Of a DNA stretch of 64,000 bases, positions 60,697 to 64,000 are shown piece after piece; position 1 is the first letter of the stretch; every line of letters starts with the position of its first letter. A program made the position numbers and the translations under genes. The DNA is from Deinococcus terrestris (GTDB taxonomy: Bacteria; Deinococcota; Deinococci; Deinococcales; Deinococcaceae). The stretch spans positions 310,001-374,000 of the forward strand of contig NZ_WBSL01000002.1 of the NCBI RefSeq assembly GCF_009377345.1, in the 5' to 3' direction. The notes beneath the pieces were generated by a model that had not been told where the DNA came from, searched no databases, and saw nothing but the letters and a program-made list of their open reading frames with translations.

Positions 60697-61665
60697 ATGC
60701 CCGACGCTGCCCTTCCCCAGACCTACACCAACCCTGTCTATCCGCACTACTTCGCCGACCCCTTCGTGCTGCGGCATGGCGACGACTACTACGCCTACGG
60801 CACCAGCGGCCGCCCCCACGAGTCCGGCCGCGCCTTCGAGGTGCTGCACTCGCGCGACCTGCTGCACTGGACGGCGCTGGGCGGGGCACTGGAGCCACTG
60901 GGGGGCGAGAACGCCCGTGACTACTGGGCGCCGGAGGTGGCCTTCCACGAGGGGCAGTTCTACATGTACTACTCGGCCGGTGTGGGCGATAAGGGCCACC
61001 AGCTCCGCGTCGCCGTCGCTCCGCGTCCCGAGGGGCCTTTCCGTGACGCCGGGGTCATCCTCACGCCGGACGACCCCTTCACCATCGACGCCAGCCCCTT
61101 TCAGGACGAGGACGGACAGTGGTACCTGTACTACGCCCGCGACTTTCTGGACGGCGAGCGGGTGGGCACGGCGCTCGCGGTAGACCGCCTGGAGGACATG
61201 ACCCGCCTCGCTGGGGAGCCGCGCACGGTGCTGCGGGCGACCGCCGACTGGCAGATCTTCCGGCAGAACCGCGAGATGTACGGATCGACCTATGACTGGT
61301 ACACGCTGGAAGGGCCATTCGTGGTCAAGCGCGGTGGGCGCTATTACTGCTTTTACTCGGGCGGCGCATGGGAGGAACCCAACTACGGCGTGTCCTGGGC
61401 AGTGGCTGACCATCCCCTCGGCCCCTGGACCGAGCCCGAGTCGGACGGCCCCACCCTGCTGCGCTCGGTGCCGGGTCAGGTGGTCGGTCCCGGCCACAAC
61501 TCGGTGGTGACGGGTCCCGACGGGCGCGATTACCTCGTCTACCACGCCTGGGACCCGCAGAAGACAGCGCGGCGGATGTGCATCGACGTCATCGAGTGGA
61601 CGCCGAATGGCCCCCGCGTGGACGGCCCCAGCTTCACGCCGCGCCCGGCCCCGCTGCCCCGCTAA
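60697..61665 (+). CDS. Cytoplasmic GH43 glycoside hydrolase (arabinofuranosidase/xylosidase-like)
   Basis: 322 residues, no signal peptide. GH43 residues: Asp in YPHYFADPFVLRHG, Asp in FTIDASPFQDEDG and Glu in WYTLEGPFVVKRGG. It would degrade oligosaccharides imported by the divergent ABC transporter, complementing the secreted GH43 enzyme. ATG 60697 has GGAG 5 nt upstream. The stop overlaps the stop of the convergent MFS gene by 4 nt. Confidence 0.9.
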   Translation: MPDAALPQTYTNPVYPHYFADPFVLRHGDDYYAYGTSGRPHESGRAFEVLHSRDLLHWTALGGALEPLGGENARDYWAPEVAFHEGQFYMYYSAGVGDKGHQLRVAVAPRPEGPFRDAGVILTPDDPFTIDASPFQDEDGQWYLYYARDFLDGERVGTALAVDRLEDMTRLAGEPRTVLRATADWQIFRQNREMYGSTYDWYTLEGPFVVKRGGRYYCFYSGGAWEEPNYGVSWAVADHPLGPWTEPESDGPTLLRSVPGQVVGPGHNSVVTGPDGRDYLVYHAWDPQKTARRMCIDVIEWTPNGPRVDGPSFTPRPAPLPR

Positions 61666-62951
61666 AACTGACGCGGCGCGGGCGGCGGGGTGGGGGAGGG
61701 CCGCGCCCCCTCGTCCCCCGGCCCCGCCTCGCCCAGGTGCAGCGAGCGCAAGGCGGGCACCCGCCACGCGACGAGAGCGACGACCAGCAGCGTGACCACC
61801 CCGCCCGCCCACACCGAGCGCACGGTGCCCAGGGCGCTGGCGGCCACGCCACTTTCCAGCGCCCCCAGTTCGTTGCTCGACCCGATGAAAACCAGGCTCA
61901 CCGCCGCCACCCGCCCGCGCAGGTGATCGGGCGTCCGCAGCCGCAAGATGGCCTTGCGAATCACCATGTTCACCCCGTCGAACACCCCGGTAAAAAAGAG
62001 GGCGACCAGCGACACCGCGAAGTCCCGCGACAGCGCGAACACGATGATGCTGACCCCGAACCCCGCCACGCCCAGCAGCAGCGTGCGCCCGCTGTTCCGC
62101 AGCGGCGGGTGCCGGGTGGCCCACAGCATCACCAGCAGGGCGCCGACCGCCGGGGCTGCCAGCAGCAGCCCCAGCCCGCGCGGCCCCACCCCCAGGATGT
62201 CGGAGGCGAAGACCGGCAGCAGCGCCACCACCCCTCCGAACAGCACCGCGAACAGGTCCAGCGCCATCGACCCCAGAATCACCGGGTCGCGCCGCACGAA
62301 CCTCAGCCCCCCCCGGATGCTCTCGGCCATGCTCTCCCGCTCCGGGGGCGCGGGCTGCGGCTTGGGCGCGATGCGCCACAGCGCCGCCCACGCCGTCAGC
62401 GTCAGCCCCGCAATCAGGACGTAGGTGCCGGTCGCGCTCCAGGTGGCGAGCAGCAGCCCCCCCAGCGCCGGGCCGATGATTCCGGTCGCCTGCCCCACAC
62501 TCCCCAGCCACGCCGAGGCGTTCACGAAGGCGGACGCCGGGACGATCCGCGTCTCGAACGCCGACGACGCCGGGTCCCCGAACCCCCGCGCCACCCCCGC
62601 CACGAACACCAGCACGTAGAGGAGCGTCACGGTGCCCGCGTCCGCCCCACGTGAGGCCAGGGCCAGCCCCAGGGCACACGCCGCGAACACCAGCCGCGTA
62701 ACGAGCAAGATCGCGCGGCGGTCCAGCCGGTCGGCGTAATGCCCGCCGATCAGGGCCAGCCCCAGCGCCGGGATCGCCTCCACCAGCCCCAGCAGCCCCA
62801 GCGCGAGCGGGCTGCGCGTGAGTTCGTACACCTGATACCCGATGGCAACCGCCAGCATCCGGCTCGCCAGCGAGGAGAAGGTGGAGGAGAGCAGCAATGC
62901 CCGGAACTCCGGGAACCGCAGGGCGGCGGCAGCGTCGGCGGGGGCGGTCAT
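61662..62951 (-). CDS. MFS exporter (EntS/MFS_3-like)
   Basis: 429 residues, about 12 membrane helices. LGLLGLVEAIPALGLALIGG, GGHYADRLDRRAILL (the loop 2-3 motif of MFS) and the internal repeat around DHLRGRVAAVSLVFIGSSNELG are typical of the MFS_3/enterobactin-exporter-like group. Substrate unknown. The C-terminal tail of about 30 residues is Pro-rich. It is convergent with the GH43 gene and divergent from the second M42 gene. Confidence 0.88.
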   Translation of the reverse strand: MTAPADAAAALRFPEFRALLLSSTFSSLASRMLAVAIGYQVYELTRSPLALGLLGLVEAIPALGLALIGGHYADRLDRRAILLVTRLVFAACALGLALASRGADAGTVTLLYVLVFVAGVARGFGDPASSAFETRIVPASAFVNASAWLGSVGQATGIIGPALGGLLLATWSATGTYVLIAGLTLTAWAALWRIAPKPQPAPPERESMAESIRGGLRFVRRDPVILGSMALDLFAVLFGGVVALLPVFASDILGVGPRGLGLLLAAPAVGALLVMLWATRHPPLRNSGRTLLLGVAGFGVSIIVFALSRDFAVSLVALFFTGVFDGVNMVIRKAILRLRTPDHLRGRVAAVSLVFIGSSNELGALESGVAASALGTVRSVWAGGVVTLLVVALVAWRVPALRSLHLGEAGPGDEGARPSPTPPPAPRQF

Positions 62952-62961
62952 GCGGGGAGAC

Positions 62962-62967
62962 AGCCTA
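62962..62967 (-). promoter_or_regulatory. -10 box of leaderless MFS gene
   Basis: TAGGCT on the minus strand ends 10 nt before ATG 62951. Confidence 0.4.
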
Positions 62968-63036
62968 GTGCAGCCCGGCCTCCCGGACCGTGGGGCGCCG
63001 CGTCTCTTCGGAAGGGACGGACTGCGGCAGAACCGA

Positions 63037-63042
63037 TAGGAT
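63037..63042 (+). promoter_or_regulatory. -10 box of leaderless M42 peptidase gene 2
   Basis: TAGGAT ends 7 nt before ATG 63050. Confidence 0.5.
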
Positions 63043-63049
63043 GCCCCCC

Positions 63050-64000
63050 ATGCTCCCTGCCCTCCGCGACCGCCTGCGCGAGCTGTGCGACATCGACGCC
63101 GTCTCCGGCGACGAGCGGCCCCTGCTGCGTTCCCTCCGAACCGCCCTCGCCGGGCAGGTGGACGACTTCCAGATCGACGTGGCGGGCAACGCCTACGCGG
63201 TGCGGCGCGGCCCTGCTCCCGGCCCCACCGTCCTGATCGCCGCCCACACCGACGAGATCGGCCTGATGGTCAAGAGCATCGAACCCGGCGGCTTCATCCG
63301 CTTCGAGAAGATCGGCGGCGTGATCGACAGCCTGCTCCCCGCGCGGGCGGTGCGGGTGCGCGGCGTGAACGGCGTGATCGGTATGAAGTCCGGCCACTAC
63401 CAGTCGGAAGCCGAGCGCACCCAGGGCCGCAAGGCGGGCGACCTCTACATCGACCTGGGCTGCTCCAGCGCCGCCGAGGTGGAGGCGCTCGGCGTGCGGA
63501 TCGGGGACCCAGTGGCCTTTGTCAGCCCGCTGCTGGAGATCGGCGGGCAGCCCCACCTCGTCGCGGGCAAGGCCATCGACAACCGCCTGGGCTGCGCGGT
63601 GCTGCTCGAACTGGCGCTGGGGGCCGCGCCCGCCGCTGGAACGGTCATCTACGCCTTCACCGCCCAGGAGGAGGTGGGCCTCAAGGGGGCCAAACTCGCC
63701 GCCGAACGCTTTCGCCCCGACCTCGCCCTCGCGCTGGACACCATGCCCACCGGCGACACGCCCGACATGAGCGAGCACCGCGACTTGAATGTGCGGCTGG
63801 GCGCGGGTCCCGCTCTGCAAGTGATGGCCGGTCCGGGTGGCCGCGCCAACCTGCTGCACCCCGGCGTGCGCGACTTTCTGGAGGAGGTGGCCCGCGAGCG
63901 CGGCGTGCCGCTCCAGGCCTGCACCTTCAGCGGTGGTTCCAACGACTCGGCCGCGATGGCCTGGGCCGGGCTGGGCCTCGCCGCCGGATCGCTGACTCTC
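63050..64000 (+). CDS. M42-family aminopeptidase, cut by the right window edge
   Basis: 317 codons are visible from ATG 63050 to the edge, with no stop. M42 features: VLIAAHTDEIGLMVKSIEPG, KAIDNRLGCAVLLELAL, YAFTAQEEVGLKGAKLA, LALDTMPTGDTPDMSEH and TFSGGSNDSAAMAWAG. The IGGVIDSLLPARAV region suggests the same fold as the peptidase at 54890, but sequence identity between the two looks moderate, so they are older paralogues with possibly different peptide preferences. Cytoplasmic. Confidence 0.92.
   Translation, partial: MLPALRDRLRELCDIDAVSGDERPLLRSLRTALAGQVDDFQIDVAGNAYAVRRGPAPGPTVLIAAHTDEIGLMVKSIEPGGFIRFEKIGGVIDSLLPARAVRVRGVNGVIGMKSGHYQSEAERTQGRKAGDLYIDLGCSSAAEVEALGVRIGDPVAFVSPLLEIGGQPHLVAGKAIDNRLGCAVLLELALGAAPAAGTVIYAFTAQEEVGLKGAKLAAERFRPDLALALDTMPTGDTPDMSEHRDLNVRLGAGPALQVMAGPGGRANLLHPGVRDFLEEVARERGVPLQACTFSGGSNDSAAMAWAGLGLAAGSLTL

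Overview
The window looks like a chromosome segment of a Deinococcus-type bacterium. It is very GC-rich, its genes are tightly packed, and many genes have a TANNNT -10 box only 5-10 nt before the start codon with no Shine-Dalgarno (SD) site. Such leaderless genes are known to be abundant in Deinococcus. The protein set also fits: multi-GAF histidine kinases, HD-GYP proteins, a PATAN/roadblock/GTPase cluster and a type I-E CRISPR system. The genus is an inference from these features; no rRNA or tRNA gene was seen.

Layout. 1-6475: start of a tryptophan 2,3-dioxygenase gene, a GMC flavin oxidoreductase, a two-domain VOC protein and a large PAS/GAF histidine kinase (HK-A). 6554-24851: a type I-E CRISPR-Cas island. 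It holds array 1 (19 repeats, read on the minus strand), a 54-residue secreted peptide gene, a TPR regulator with a C-terminal winged helix, a WYL regulator, cas3 (minus), an AT-richer control region with a consensus promoter, RNA hairpins and a 52-codon small gene, then cse1-cse2-cas7-cas5-cas6e-cas1-cas2 (plus) and array 2 (65 repeats, the last one decayed). cas1 carries a one-base frameshift. 24921-28848: a DUF808 membrane protein and a second kinase (HK-B) that is a paralogue of HK-A in the same orientation, so the island sits between two direct repeats.

28879-33022: a secreted protein of unknown function and a coupled hydrolase / Baeyer-Villiger monooxygenase / SDR operon. 33029-35930 (minus): a PATAN protein, small GTPase, roadblock protein, V4R-like protein and HD-GYP protein. 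36256-39473: a kinase-like protein without the phospho-acceptor histidine, an HxlR regulator and two NAD(P)-binding proteins. 39481-48016 (minus): a TPR/HD-GYP protein, a subtilisin-like lipoprotein, an APC-family permease and a GGDEF/GAF/HD-GYP protein.

48073-62951: carbohydrate metabolism. This includes galK-galT with a GH36 alpha-galactosidase, glpK, a membrane GGDEF protein, an M42 peptidase, a sugar ABC importer without its ATPase, two GH43 enzymes and an MFS exporter. A second M42 peptidase gene runs off the right end.

The CRISPR block gives the most interesting observations. Cascade subunits present once per complex use weak start codons and the multi-copy subunits use ATG. The cas operon leader is highly structured and contains an undescribed small gene. 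One spacer of array 1 encodes what looks like an intrinsic terminator in the direction of array transcription. A secreted peptide lies directly upstream of a TPR DNA-binding protein, which could be a signalling pair. All counts were made by eye on the sequence; no search or folding program was run.
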